Shown here one piece after another: positions 27,095 to 36,365 of a stretch of 64,000 bases of DNA. How positions within the stretch are numbered: position 1 is the first letter of the stretch; every line of letters starts with the position of its first letter. A program made the position numbers and the translations under genes. The notes beneath the pieces are model-generated. The model searched no databases. It was given only the letters and a program-made list of their open reading frames with translations, and was not told the DNA's origin. The stretch lies in contig JAOABQ010000014.1 in assembly GCA_026418275.1 (NCBI GenBank), forward strand, positions 45,188 to 109,187, given 5' to 3'. This DNA comes from Clostridia bacterium (GTDB taxonomy: Bacteria > Bacillota > Clostridia > Acetivibrionales > DSM-2933).

Positions 27095-28219
27095 ATGAAT
27101 CTTAATGAAATGCTAAAGCTTCTTCCACAAAAGCCAGGCGTTTATATGATGCTGGACCGACTTGAAAATATAATCTATGTGGGCAAGGCGAAAAAACTTA
27201 AAAATAGGGTATCGCAATATTTTAAAAATCAAAAGGACAGGGCGCCAAAAGTCGCTGAAATGATTCATAATATTCATACGTTCAATTATATAGTTACAGA
27301 TACGGAACTGGATGCATTTATTGAAGAATGCCGGCTTATCAAGGAATTAAAACCTAAATATAACAAGCTGATGAAGAATTATAGAAATTATATTTTTATA
27401 AAAGTACCTGCGGAGAAATACCCCAAAATTACAATAGTGTCTGAAAAAGCAGATGATGGGGCATTATATTTTGGCCCTTTTACAAGCCTTCACCGGGTAA
27501 AAACTGTAATACAATACCTCCAGGATTTCTATCCTATAAGAAAATGTACCAGCCCGGGATTAGTAACGAGGGCTAGCGGTTGCCTTTTCCATCAACTAGG
27601 CACTTGTTTGGGTGTTTGTACCGGACAAGTAAGTCCTGATGAATACAGGACCCAAATCGAAAAAATAAGGCAGCTTTTAAACGGAAATGAAATGGGTACT
27701 GTTCAAGAGCTTCTTAAAAGAATGGATACGGCTGTTGAAAACTTAAACTTTGAAAAGGCAGCCCAATATAGAGAATATTACTTGGGACTTCGGCACGTAA
27801 TCGGAAAACAGCAGTTAGTTCAATCCTCAGATAAAAACAGGAATATTCTTGCGGTAGAATTTATGGACACTAAGCTTATAAAAATGTTCCTTATCAAAGG
27901 GAATAAGCTTCTTTACAGGAAAGTCCTTAATATAGAAAGAGAAGATCATTCAACCTTGATGCACTATATAAAGCAGATTATCATAGACACCTATACAACA
28001 GTAGATAGGGACATATGCGGATTAACACAATACGATATTGATGAAGCACAGATTATTTACTCGTACCTGAAAAGAAATAGAAAAAGCATCATGAGTTTTT
28101 GGATACCCGCTACACGCCTGAATAGAGGAGCATCACTCATAGATGATACTGTCAGCAAGATTATTAACCGGATTACTTCAAGAAATTCATCTGACGGTTT
28201 CGCTGTTGATATTCAATAG
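27095..28219 (+). CDS. Short UvrC-like GIY-YIG nuclease protein
   Basis: 374 residues, against about 600 for UvrC. The GIY-YIG nuclease domain is at 1-95 (GVY at 15-17, IIYVGKAKKLKNRVSQYF, and TELDAFIEECRLIKELKPKYN with the catalytic Glu region). A Cys-containing linker follows (RKCTSPG, GCLFHQLGTCLGVCTGQ), then a UVR motif (AVENLNFEKAAQYREY, about 210-225) and part of the domain that precedes the endonuclease half. The C-terminal RNase H-like nuclease and helix-hairpin-helix parts are absent. It could make only the 3' type of incision. The start ATG has GGAG seven bases upstream. Whether it is a functional UvrC paralogue or a truncated copy is open; the frame is clean. Confidence 0.85.
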   Translation: MNLNEMLKLLPQKPGVYMMLDRLENIIYVGKAKKLKNRVSQYFKNQKDRAPKVAEMIHNIHTFNYIVTDTELDAFIEECRLIKELKPKYNKLMKNYRNYIFIKVPAEKYPKITIVSEKADDGALYFGPFTSLHRVKTVIQYLQDFYPIRKCTSPGLVTRASGCLFHQLGTCLGVCTGQVSPDEYRTQIEKIRQLLNGNEMGTVQELLKRMDTAVENLNFEKAAQYREYYLGLRHVIGKQQLVQSSDKNRNILAVEFMDTKLIKMFLIKGNKLLYRKVLNIEREDHSTLMHYIKQIIIDTYTTVDRDICGLTQYDIDEAQIIYSYLKRNRKSIMSFWIPATRLNRGASLIDDTVSKIINRITSRNSSDGFAVDIQ

Positions 28220-28686
28220 TGTTCTTGTCAAACCATTCACAGAACATGCTTTTTTATTGGCTCCACCACATGCCCTTGGCAAGTCGAGTGTCACTAAACT
28301 TCGGGCTCATTTCAAATGTAGAACACTATCGGATAGATGAAGCAAAAGCTCAATTAGATAGCCTCTAAAGCTGTTATATTTTTTGCCGTCGCACGGTACC
28401 GCAAACAGCAGAGAGTTATTGCAAAAACAGTATAATATATATAAAAAAGTATATGGTATTTAATTTCATTCAGTCTAGTATATTGGAAACATAGGTATTG
28501 CATACAATTACAAAAAGAAGATGGCTTCCCATTTGGACACTATATCCTAACAGGAAGCCATCTTTTATATATCTTATTTACTTCTTATTCCGTTTAAACC
28601 CTGCATCAATGTATTTACAACGGCCTATCATCATACCTGTCCGATATTTTGATCACAGCATATTTTAAAGTTGTAATCGGTTCGTA
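28220..28686. other. Intergenic region between convergent genes
   Basis: It contains a terminator hairpin (28518-28566). A 33-codon frame at 28270-28368 reads like a protein C-terminus (SRVSLNFGLISNVEHY) but has no ribosome site and cannot be assigned. Nothing else is recognised. Confidence 0.4.
28518..28566. terminator. Terminator between the UvrC-like and HAF/dockerin genes
   Basis: AAGATGGCTTCC pairs with GGAAGCCATCTT, with TTTT on the plus side and AAAAAG on the left giving T on the minus side. It can serve the minus-strand gene ending at 28687. Confidence 0.7.
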
Positions 28687-31600
28687 TTAAGGTTTTGATT
28701 GGATGGTGTCATAGTACCAGTAATTTCCGGTAGGACGCGGCATCTTCGGTGTGGGAAGATAATGTTGTAAGACCCTCAGCAACGTCAGGTAATCATACCT
28801 TACAGAAATAGTGTTTCCTCCCCAGTGCTGAGCAAGAATATTAAACGCCCTGTGAACATCATTCTCCGCCACATTCCATTTATCATCTGTAGGGACGCCA
28901 TTTCCATAGAACATTCTGATCTTCTTTAGCGTTGTGTCCATATCCGCCCAACTGATTTGCGCATCATAACGGTCGGAGGTATCATTGTTGATAGCTTCAC
29001 AAATTGCCTTCACCGTGGGTACATGGTTTGCAAAACCGTACAAATTATAAGTAGCGCAGAGGTCAGTCGATGCAAGTGCTTCTGCACGGTTTGCGGGAGA
29101 ACATACTTTGGTTCCCCACAATGCATTAATTCCCCGGTTGTATCCATAGGTCAATATTTTCATTTCTGCCCAAGGATCGGCGGCTTTAGTGATAAACTCA
29201 TTAAAATTGCAGCCGGGTGCACCAAAGATGGATTCCCTAGTAACGGTAAGACTTAATGCGGAAGAGATTCCGGCGCTGATCCAGTGGGTATCTTCAGGAT
29301 CACAGGTAATGGATGTATAATCGTCGTGGTTTGCATCCGCGACCAAAAAGTCGGGGAAATAGTAACGGCAGTTCCAGAAATTATAGGTTTCCTGTTGATA
29401 GGGGCCATCCACATGAGCAATCATACCCCAGTTGTATTTCTGACCATCCACCACCAATGGGTTTGCTGTAATTCCGACATCTTCAGGTACGATACCTGCA
29501 GCAAAGTTTTCCTTGGTACCTAAGGCAACCATATAATTGGGGTTGATCTTGTACATTTCATATGCGGCGCCAAGGCCCAGAGCCATAAGTCTTGTTGGAA
29601 TATAAATGCGCACCTTGTCCTGTACACCGTTAACCACGGCTTTGACCGCCTTGGTTTGTCCTATAATAAGCTGTGTGGGATGTACCGGTTTATACACAAT
29701 AAATTTATCCTGGACAGGTCCTACATCCTTTTTATAATACTCATCAGGATTTGCAATGAGGTCTGCTGCCGTTAGATCCGGTTTATTCTTTTTCCAGCTT
29801 GCCGGAAGACCTGCGTACTGCGGATAAATAATATCGCCTCTCAGATAATTGGGTTTAAAATTCGTTGGAATGGGCTTGCTGCCTGCCTTTGTTCCTTCGA
29901 TGTAAACCTCCACCTTTTTCCCGTAGGTAAATACACTGTCCCATTTCAAGTCAACGGATACAACCTCCCCATTTACTACGGGAGTAAAATTGCCGCCCGC
30001 ATTATAAGCTTTAACCTGTGAAGTCGTTTCAAATTGAAAGGAGGAAATAACAAAACACGTACCGTTCCATACATAACTACTGTTTGGATTTTCTATCACA
30101 AGACGGTACTTAAAGTTTGTATCTGTTTGACTAATGGTCGTTAAAGTCATTTTCAATTCATCTTTTGCCCCATTGGCCGGATAAACAACCGCCGTATTTC
30201 CGCCGTCTGTCATTTTCCATAAAACCGGCATGGTATCCGGTGTCCATAGTGGAAATGCCACATGGGTCATCAGACATTTGTATTTAGCACCGTTGTAATA
30301 TTCTACATCACCTACGTTATACCTTGTACAGGCAGACCATGTGGTACTGCTTCCATTATCAACCTGTTCCCATAGTGTGGGTGTCGTATCCGGCGCCCAT
30401 GTATCATTTGAAGTATGGGGCATCAAACATTTGTATGTAACTTTTTTATAGGTTACCAAATCGCCCACTTTGTAACTCGTACCTACCGCCCATTCAGCCG
30501 CTGCTGCACGGGTGTCCGCCTCCCCACGGAAAGCTGGCCCAGCATACGTCACTGGGGCAATGGCAGGGTAATCTGTCGGAGACTTGTTAAAATGGTTTAC
30601 TACAATAACTATATCGCTCATATTGATGGCATTATCTTTATTCATATCACAATGTGCATTGAATACGGCATCTCCTGAAACCGAATTAAACACCTGTACG
30701 ATTGCCATAATATCATTCATGTTGATCGCATCATCCTGAACACCATTTACCGAAATATCTCCTGCCCATAGTTCCACCGGAGCTGTGGCAGTACCGATCT
30801 GTCTGTTGCCTGTCATCACAAAATTGGATACCGGCCGGGTCAGATAATCCTCTTTGCTAATCAAAATAGAATATCCTGAACTTGGACTTGCGGGAACATT
30901 TCCAATCTCAAAATACCCATTGCTGTCCGTCAGAGCCGCAAGGTGCAGCTCAGGGATTTCAACCCTGATATTTGCGCTGAGGCTTTTATTATCAGAAGTG
31001 ACATCCGGTTTAATATAACCCGAAAGCTTATACACATTCGTTGTATTGTTCTCATATAAAAATCCACGGAATGCAGTATTACCTGCAGAATATGAAGCTC
31101 CGGCAATCTGCCCTTTGTCATTAATGCCATTCGCAAATGAATGCGTTCCCCCAAGAGTACCCAGGTCCTTCATGACTCCGTTCTCCCATAAAAACCCATG
31201 TGCCGGTTCATCTCCTGAAACAAACGAACTTCCGACGATTTGTCCGTTTTCATTGATGCTGTTGGCATAGGATGAATTCCCCCCCAGTGTGCCCAGGTCC
31301 TTCATGACTCCATTCTCCCATAAAAATGCATGCAGCCTGCTGTCTCCGGTCGTTAAGGATGCCCCGACAACCTGTCCCTTATCATTGATGCCATAAGCAG
31401 TTGAGGTACTTCCTCCCAAGGTGCCCAAGTCCTTCATGGTCCCATTTTCCCATAAAAACGCATGTTTCTGACCATTTTGGGTTAGTTCGGAAGTTCCTAC
31501 AACCTGTCCCTTTCCATTGATACCGTATGCAGCAGAAGTATTTCCTCCCAAGGTGCCTAAGTCCTTCATGGTCCCATTTTCCCATAAAAATGCATGCTTT

Positions 31601-32058
31601 TGACCATCTTGGGCTAGATCTGAAGTACCTACAATCTGCCCCTTATCATTGATGCCATAAGCAGCTGAAGAGCTTCCTCCCAGCGTACCCAAGTCCTTCA
31701 TTGCTCCATTTTCCCATAAAAACGCATGGGACAAGGTATCTCCCGTCAGAGCGGAAGCCCCGACAATCTGGCCGTTCTCATTGATACTGTCGGCATAGGA
31801 AGAACTTCCTCCCAGGGTACCTAAACCCTTCATAGTCCCATTCTCCGATAAAAAGGCATGTGTTTGGTCCCCAGAAACAAATGAATACCCGACAATTTGC
31901 CCTCTCTCATTTACACTATGAGCATAGGATGAACTTCCCCCCAGTGTACCCAAGTCCTTCATGACATTTTCTGCATGAACATTTACGGGCAAAAACTGCA
32001 TGAAAATCATGCACATTACCAAAAAGCAACCCAACTTTACTCTCTTTAAAGCGAACAT
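28687..32058 (-). CDS. Large secreted multidomain protein: HAF repeats, dockerin-type module, two CBM5/12-like modules, unknown C-terminal domain
   Basis: 1123 residues with a signal peptide (1-29). Seven tandem ~44-residue HAF repeats (33-341) each run from MKDLGTLGG to HAFLWENG. A carboxypeptidase-regulatory-like beta domain follows, then a dockerin-type module (about 437-505) with two AINMxDI segments. Two chitin-binding-like CBM5/12 modules come next (GTSYKVGDLVTYKKVTYKCL and RYNVGDVEYYNGAKYKCL), then a beta-sandwich and a ~380-residue C-terminal domain. That domain has YMVALGTKENFAAGI, WGMIAHVDGPY and MKILTYGYNRGINALWG, faintly like lysozyme-fold enzymes; this is a guess. Position of the dockerin in the middle is unusual. 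GGGGGG-type ribosome site before the ATG. Confidence 0.85.
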   Translation of the reverse strand: MFALKRVKLGCFLVMCMIFMQFLPVNVHAENVMKDLGTLGGSSSYAHSVNERGQIVGYSFVSGDQTHAFLSENGTMKGLGTLGGSSSYADSINENGQIVGASALTGDTLSHAFLWENGAMKDLGTLGGSSSAAYGINDKGQIVGTSDLAQDGQKHAFLWENGTMKDLGTLGGNTSAAYGINGKGQVVGTSELTQNGQKHAFLWENGTMKDLGTLGGSTSTAYGINDKGQVVGASLTTGDSRLHAFLWENGVMKDLGTLGGNSSYANSINENGQIVGSSFVSGDEPAHGFLWENGVMKDLGTLGGTHSFANGINDKGQIAGASYSAGNTAFRGFLYENNTTNVYKLSGYIKPDVTSDNKSLSANIRVEIPELHLAALTDSNGYFEIGNVPASPSSGYSILISKEDYLTRPVSNFVMTGNRQIGTATAPVELWAGDISVNGVQDDAINMNDIMAIVQVFNSVSGDAVFNAHCDMNKDNAINMSDIVIVVNHFNKSPTDYPAIAPVTYAGPAFRGEADTRAAAAEWAVGTSYKVGDLVTYKKVTYKCLMPHTSNDTWAPDTTPTLWEQVDNGSSTTWSACTRYNVGDVEYYNGAKYKCLMTHVAFPLWTPDTMPVLWKMTDGGNTAVVYPANGAKDELKMTLTTISQTDTNFKYRLVIENPNSSYVWNGTCFVISSFQFETTSQVKAYNAGGNFTPVVNGEVVSVDLKWDSVFTYGKKVEVYIEGTKAGSKPIPTNFKPNYLRGDIIYPQYAGLPASWKKNKPDLTAADLIANPDEYYKKDVGPVQDKFIVYKPVHPTQLIIGQTKAVKAVVNGVQDKVRIYIPTRLMALGLGAAYEMYKINPNYMVALGTKENFAAGIVPEDVGITANPLVVDGQKYNWGMIAHVDGPYQQETYNFWNCRYYFPDFLVADANHDDYTSITCDPEDTHWISAGISSALSLTVTRESIFGAPGCNFNEFITKAADPWAEMKILTYGYNRGINALWGTKVCSPANRAEALASTDLCATYNLYGFANHVPTVKAICEAINNDTSDRYDAQISWADMDTTLKKIRMFYGNGVPTDDKWNVAENDVHRAFNILAQHWGGNTISVRYDYLTLLRVLQHYLPTPKMPRPTGNYWYYDTIQSKP
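31035..31964 (-). repeat. Seven tandem ~132-bp coding repeats (HAF repeats)
   Basis: The DNA repeats in phase with the protein; each unit holds a CCCAAGTCCTTCATG-like stretch (plus-strand view) and a CCCATAAAAA stretch. Units 3 to 5 are the most alike, which suggests recent unit duplication or exchange. Confidence 0.85.
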
Positions 32059-33128
32059 TTTAACTCCCCCCTTAAAAAAATTCGTCTAGTGTATATTGAA
32101 ATATAGATAACCAAAGTTTGGCTTTCAATTTGAGTTTAATTTCTTATTATCTAATTCCTCCTTTCTTTTCCTTACATTGAATCTTCCTCAACTTTGATTA
32201 CTTATATTCAAATACGTTGTGTGCAAATTTATCCGTTACATGTTTTTATAAAAGCACATTTAAAATTCCAATTGGAAGGGCTTCTTTAGTAGGGTTTAAA
32301 ACCCCGTAACCTCCCGTAGTTAACATCCGGTTGCCACAAGTGTTGCTTTCCAACACTGCAGCACTTCCCGACAGTTTGATAGAGGTATAGGGGCTGATCC
32401 CAATTCCGGTAGTAGGTTTACGACTTAAATAAAATTCTATTATAATAAAAACAGCATGTATCTTTTGATAAGTAAAGAAAGGTTTAATGATTATTGTAAT
32501 GAAGTTTACTGCATTTGTTTTAAAGAGAACTGTTCAAAAAAGACACCTTAAAGCTATGTATGATACAAATTTGGTATTAATTTGATATTACATTATTCCC
32601 CTCTACAAGTAAATATTATATAATAAAAATGGTCAACTGAAAATGAAATCGCTTTAATTTTCTTCCTAAAAGTAAAAGCTTCATTCACGTTCTCAGATAT
32701 TATTCTTCTCCCATAGATAACAACCCTTTGCCGGTTAGGTTGACAACGCCCCAGGTACTAATCCAGTATAGGCTTCCTTAATCATTTCGTAAATACTTTA
32801 CATAACAGATAAGGTATATTAAATAAGTATACTTTAGATCACTTGTATATGATAAATCAAATACAAAAAAAGTGCGATAAAACAAATAAAGAACTATTTT
32901 CGGGTATATAAAATAGTCCTTATTAGTGCTGTTAAATAAGACACGCAGCCTATCAACCACCGGATAGAGCCTTTAATACTTCTGTACATTCTCTTTAATT
33001 CTTATTTAAATTGTCTTAAATACTTTATTTCCATTATGCAAATTGATAATCAAATAATATTGTTTCTTAGTACTCATTTCTCATAGCTTTAATTTCTTAT
33101 AGACAATACAACATTTATTCAACACTCA
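32059..33128. other. Gene-free stretch of about 1.1 kb
   Basis: No supported gene is present. Two GC-richer islands (about 32276-32425 and 32710-32785) stand out of AT-rich DNA. The first carries a minus-strand frame without start (stop at 32246) with a SPYTSIKLSGSAAVLE-like reading, and a perfect AGTGTTG/CAACACT hairpin. They may be gene relics or structured RNA. Confidence 0.4.
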
Positions 33129-33278
33129 CTATTCTTTACCTGTAGCTGAATTTGTTGTATCCGGTAACTTTATCTTTTTTTCTATAACAATTATTTTTCC
33201 ATCCTTATCAAGCACTTGCTCTCTGATAGTATATTCCTTTTCATTTAAATCAGGTATAACTATTTCTTCATTTTCCAT
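33129..33278 (-). CDS. Small 49-residue protein overlapping the end of the zincin toxin-like gene
   Basis: It starts at ATG 33278 with GGGAGGT eight bases upstream and ends at TAG 33129. It overlaps the 3' end of the upstream gene by 19 bp, so it is translationally coupled. The product begins MENEEIVIPDLNEKEY, is charged, has no Cys or membrane segment, and contains a beta-hairpin-like EQVLDKDGKIIVIEKKIKL. I do not recognise it. By position it could be an immunity protein or chaperone for the zincin protein, but it is short for a classical immunity protein. Confidence 0.6.
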   Translation of the reverse strand: MENEEIVIPDLNEKEYTIREQVLDKDGKIIVIEKKIKLPDTTNSATGKE

Positions 33279-34510
33279 TCTGCATACCTCCCAAAGATTT
33301 TTTCGCCAATTTGTTTTGATACTGGTCTAGGATTGGGATTATTTCTATACTCAGACCACCCTTCTGCCACAAATTCTTTCACACTTGTAGCACTATAGCC
33401 TGATAGGTTCTCCTCAAAACTATTGTTATTTTTCATTAGATTATATAACTTAGTTATTTCAGCGTCATTAGATATGTTCAACATATTATCTAACTGGTGT
33501 CCCAGTTCATGATCAACTGTAGCTTTGATCGTATCACAGCCTATTGGCTTCCAATTCTTTTTTACATCGTTTTCCTTAACTTTCTTAAACTTATCATAGT
33601 TACTTCCATAATCATTATTGACAGTTATTCCACCGAATTTATTATGCTCCAAAGATTGTGCTATGGTACCTGGGCCTATATCTAACTGAGACATTATTTG
33701 CTGTATCTTTTCTTGTACATATGGTTCAAGCTCAGTCCAAGACTTATTTGGATTTGCTTTCATATAGGCATCTTTTAAATCATTTTCTAAAGATTGCCTA
33801 ATGAAATTGTTTCTTTCTTGGGCAGATCCTATAAAATGCAAGTTGTTTCTCAACTCCGGAAATTGCTGAAGTGTATCTGAAATGGCAGTGTTCCATTCAT
33901 GAGCAACTCTAGGATCAAGTCCATTATAATTGATATTATCAGCAAGATTATTTATTAGTGCAAAATTTTCTGCATCTTTTGTACTCATTAATGGTTTAAG
34001 CGGATTATTTTTATCGCTAAAACCATCAATATCGTTTACCAAACTACTATGGAAAGCTACTTCTTCTTTAAAAACTCTAATTATTCCTATATTATTGTTT
34101 TCCTCGTTTTGTATGTTTTGTGATATGGAGTTTGCACATTTCATTTCCTCTCCAGAAAGCTGTCTTATTAATAATGTAAATGTCCCAACCCCTTTGTTAC
34201 TTGTATAGTTTTCACTGTAGTCTATGATAAAAGCTTTATTAAAAACAACTTTTCTCACTAAAACATCCGCGCGAATTTCTTCTAAAATTACCTCTCTGTA
34301 ACATTGCGGATCATTTGCTTGTAGTAAAGCCCATTGGTAAAGTTCGCTTATATCTTCGTCAATGCCGATCTTTCCGACCACTTTCATCGAGTTTTTGATA
34401 TTCATTAATCCATCAATTTGATCATCAGGCGGTGGATTTATCACCAAGGATACAGAACGTACACATTTCTCTAGGATAATGTTACCCCCAATACTTACCT
34501 TAAAAGCCAT
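33260..34510 (-). CDS. Probable polymorphic toxin: tube-protein-like N-terminal domain with C-terminal zinc metallopeptidase
   Basis: 416 residues, no signal peptide. The first ~130 residues (MAFKVSIGGNIILEK, VVGKIGI, QCYREVILEEIRADVLV, GVGTFTLLIRQLSGEEM) form a beta domain like the tube-type N-terminal domains that precede variable effector domains in Firmicutes. A helical Asn-rich middle follows. The C-terminal domain has DHELGHQLDNML near residue 332, a HExxH-type zinc motif (HELGH), and FVAEGWSEYRN near 390, which could give the third ligand Glu. This is the layout of a delivered zincin toxin. AAGGAGG before the ATG. No secretion genes are nearby. The toxin reading is inference. Confidence 0.65.
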   Translation of the reverse strand: MAFKVSIGGNIILEKCVRSVSLVINPPPDDQIDGLMNIKNSMKVVGKIGIDEDISELYQWALLQANDPQCYREVILEEIRADVLVRKVVFNKAFIIDYSENYTSNKGVGTFTLLIRQLSGEEMKCANSISQNIQNEENNNIGIIRVFKEEVAFHSSLVNDIDGFSDKNNPLKPLMSTKDAENFALINNLADNINYNGLDPRVAHEWNTAISDTLQQFPELRNNLHFIGSAQERNNFIRQSLENDLKDAYMKANPNKSWTELEPYVQEKIQQIMSQLDIGPGTIAQSLEHNKFGGITVNNDYGSNYDKFKKVKENDVKKNWKPIGCDTIKATVDHELGHQLDNMLNISNDAEITKLYNLMKNNNSFEENLSGYSATSVKEFVAEGWSEYRNNPNPRPVSKQIGEKIFGRYAEWKMKK

Positions 34511-34854
34511 TAAAATCCTCCTTTATTCAATTGTTTACCCAGCCTCCTACTTTTATATATTAGTTACATAAATTGTATAATACTATTTAAGGGATTTCAA
34601 TAAACCAAGTAAAATTAAGTTTACATTATAAAGTATTTAATTGAGAGAGCAGCTATTTCTCAAGTGTTATGCTAATTTCTGCGGAATACAGAACTCTAAA
34701 GAATAAAATAACAAGAAATATAAAACCACCATAATTTCCTTAACATTGAAAAAAGGAACTGCTACAAAACTAACTTACTCTGTTCGTTTGCAGCAGCCCC
34801 TTTTGTGTACCTTTTGCGGGGGCCTTATAAAGATATAAAGTTTCAGCAGGAGAT
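34511..34854. other. Intergenic region with terminator
   Basis: AT-rich, no gene. It contains the minus-strand terminator at 34747-34803 and the promoter region of the zincin gene. Confidence 0.45.
34747..34803 (-). terminator. Terminator of the secreted-protein gene
   Basis: On the minus strand AAAAGGGGCTGCTGC pairs with GTAGCAGTTCCTTTT, followed by T run; about 50 bp after the stop at 34855. Confidence 0.65.
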
Positions 34855-35556
34855 TTATGATACGCTAAAAGTGCTAGTAGGCAGCATCTGACCCCAGCTT
34901 GCGCCTGAAAGACTGCCACCGATCTGGTATCTTCCTCCACTTCGTAAAAGTCCTTTGGGAATAATAAAACTACCGCCACCCCAAATGATTATTTTGTTAT
35001 TTGATAGGTCTTTAACCCATAAGCTGTATGGTGCAGTATATGTGTATGGTCCTGCAACAACCTTTACATCTCCATAAGGGACTACTTGACCATTCTGTGG
35101 AGTTAATATTCCGGGCTGTCGCAACTGTACACATGTAGGTATGGGAGGAACAGAAGTGTTTGGTGGAGCTATGGTAAACATAACTGTTGATTTAGGGCTT
35201 CCATAGCTTGCTCCGGATTTCCAGAGAGAAAGCTGATATTTATTTGAATATTCTAAATACTGAGAATATATTTTAAAAGAGTAACCAATTACAGTTGGTG
35301 GTCCGTTAGGATTAGTACGTGTAACAGGGATAAACGTACCTATTTGACCTGAAATTACAGTGTTTGTTGTTAAATTTTTAAGTGAATAACAGTTTGCGTA
35401 ATCAATTTCGATAGAAGCATTATCTTTCTGGAGCATTTCTCCATCTATTGGCCAATAAATAACTGGTGCAGGCTCAATACTTGCATTTACCACTTGACTA
35501 AACATACAAATAAGCATAATGCTAACCATTAGAATTGAAAAGAGTATCTTTCTCAT
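34855..35556 (-). CDS. Secreted protein of unknown function with two beta domains
   Basis: 233 residues with a signal peptide (1-25, ending VVNAS). The mature chain is Pro/Ser/Thr/Tyr rich and beta-like. It appears to hold two related halves of about 95 residues, each opening with a proline-rich box (PVIYWPIDGEML; PGILTPQNGQVV) and ending in a sequence of the type YQLSLWKSGASYGSP or YQIGGSLSGASWGQM. No enzymatic motif is seen. AAGGAGG ribosome site. Confidence 0.75.
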   Translation of the reverse strand: MRKILFSILMVSIMLICMFSQVVNASIEPAPVIYWPIDGEMLQKDNASIEIDYANCYSLKNLTTNTVISGQIGTFIPVTRTNPNGPPTVIGYSFKIYSQYLEYSNKYQLSLWKSGASYGSPKSTVMFTIAPPNTSVPPIPTCVQLRQPGILTPQNGQVVPYGDVKVVAGPYTYTAPYSLWVKDLSNNKIIIWGGGSFIIPKGLLRSGGRYQIGGSLSGASWGQMLPTSTFSVS

Positions 35557-35910
35557 GAATACTTCCTCCTTAGACTAATAAATTTAGAAGTTATCAAACT
35601 TTAAGGAAAAGACCCTCGCATGCCATTTACATATTAACACAATAATACACAAATTACAATATTTGTATGATAAATACTGTTGTAAGTTTTGATGCTGGTT
35701 TATTAAATTCTATAACAAGAGTGAAAATAAGAACTAGGGAAACTTCTAAGAGCAACCGACGAGAGACTCCCGGGAGTTACAGCCCCTATAGACATCAACA
35801 ATGGTAACCAATATGCTGCCAGCCGATTTTCCGGAGGCGTGACCTTATTTGATAAATATAGGGTTTTAACCCTTTTTATTGCTTGATATAAAAAACAGTT
35901 ATAAAAGTTA

Positions 35911-36030
35911 TCTGCAGACGCTTAAGGTTAAAGACAGTGTAGCGGATATTATATTAAAACTCAAGGCAAAGGGCTCTCTCTGGGAATTATTTCGTCAAAC
36001 GCTCCGGATACAATAGATGCGTTTTTATGA
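35911..36030 (+). pseudogene. Fragment of a HAD-family phosphatase
   Basis: Two frames together read VKDSVADIILKLKAKG and then, after a shift at the CTCTCTC tract near 35974, LSLGIISSNAPDTIDAFL before a TGA. This matches the motif II region (hydrophobic strand ending in Ser/Asn) of phosphoglycolate-phosphatase-like HAD proteins. Both ends are missing. Confidence 0.5.
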
Positions 36031-36065
36031 ACCTTAGGTTAGAACTATAAAAACTTACTAGATTG

Positions 36066-36118
36066 AGTCCTATTAAGAGAGAATAGCTATATACTGCTAC
36101 TCCTTAGTAGGACCTTTC
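36066..36118 (+). terminator. Terminator after the HAD relic
   Basis: GTCCTATTAAG pairs with CTTAGTAGGAC, followed by CTTTCTTTTT. Confidence 0.55.
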
Positions 36119-36365
36119 TTTTTGAAAATTAACCTTCTGATGGACTATAAATTATTAATTATTAATAACTCTTCATAAGCCGCCATAGCATTCTATAGGG
36201 TAAATCATGCATTAAAAGGGCTGATTAATTTTATTTACTATTACTAATGACTTAAATGCAGAATTAACACTTTACAATTGCATAAAAATGGACATACAAT
36301 GTTAATATAAATAACCAAATATAATTAAATGTAATAATATTTAACATATCTAGGAGGAGTGATAC

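Larger units (their letters stand above)
35557..36365. other. Long intergenic region with gene relics
   Basis: It holds a GC-richer island (35735-35850) ending in a small hairpin AGGGTTTTAACCCT with T5 (35858-35876), a HAD-phosphatase relic (35911-36030), a terminator (36066-36118), and AT-rich DNA with the promoter of the thioesterase operon. Confidence 0.5.

Noticed and set aside
28270..28368. 33-codon frame resembling a protein C-terminus
   Set aside because: No ribosome site and no secure family; kept only as a note in the intergenic entry.
31035..31964. Regular repeats considered as a CRISPR array
   Set aside because: The repeats are in frame with a secreted protein, ~132 bp long, with no spacer pattern.
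32276..32425. Considered as c-di-GMP, cobalamin or lysine riboswitch
   Set aside because: Core motifs of these classes are not present in the needed order.
34770..34979. 69-codon frame inside the secreted-protein gene end
   Set aside because: Out-of-frame shadow of the gene at 34855-35556.
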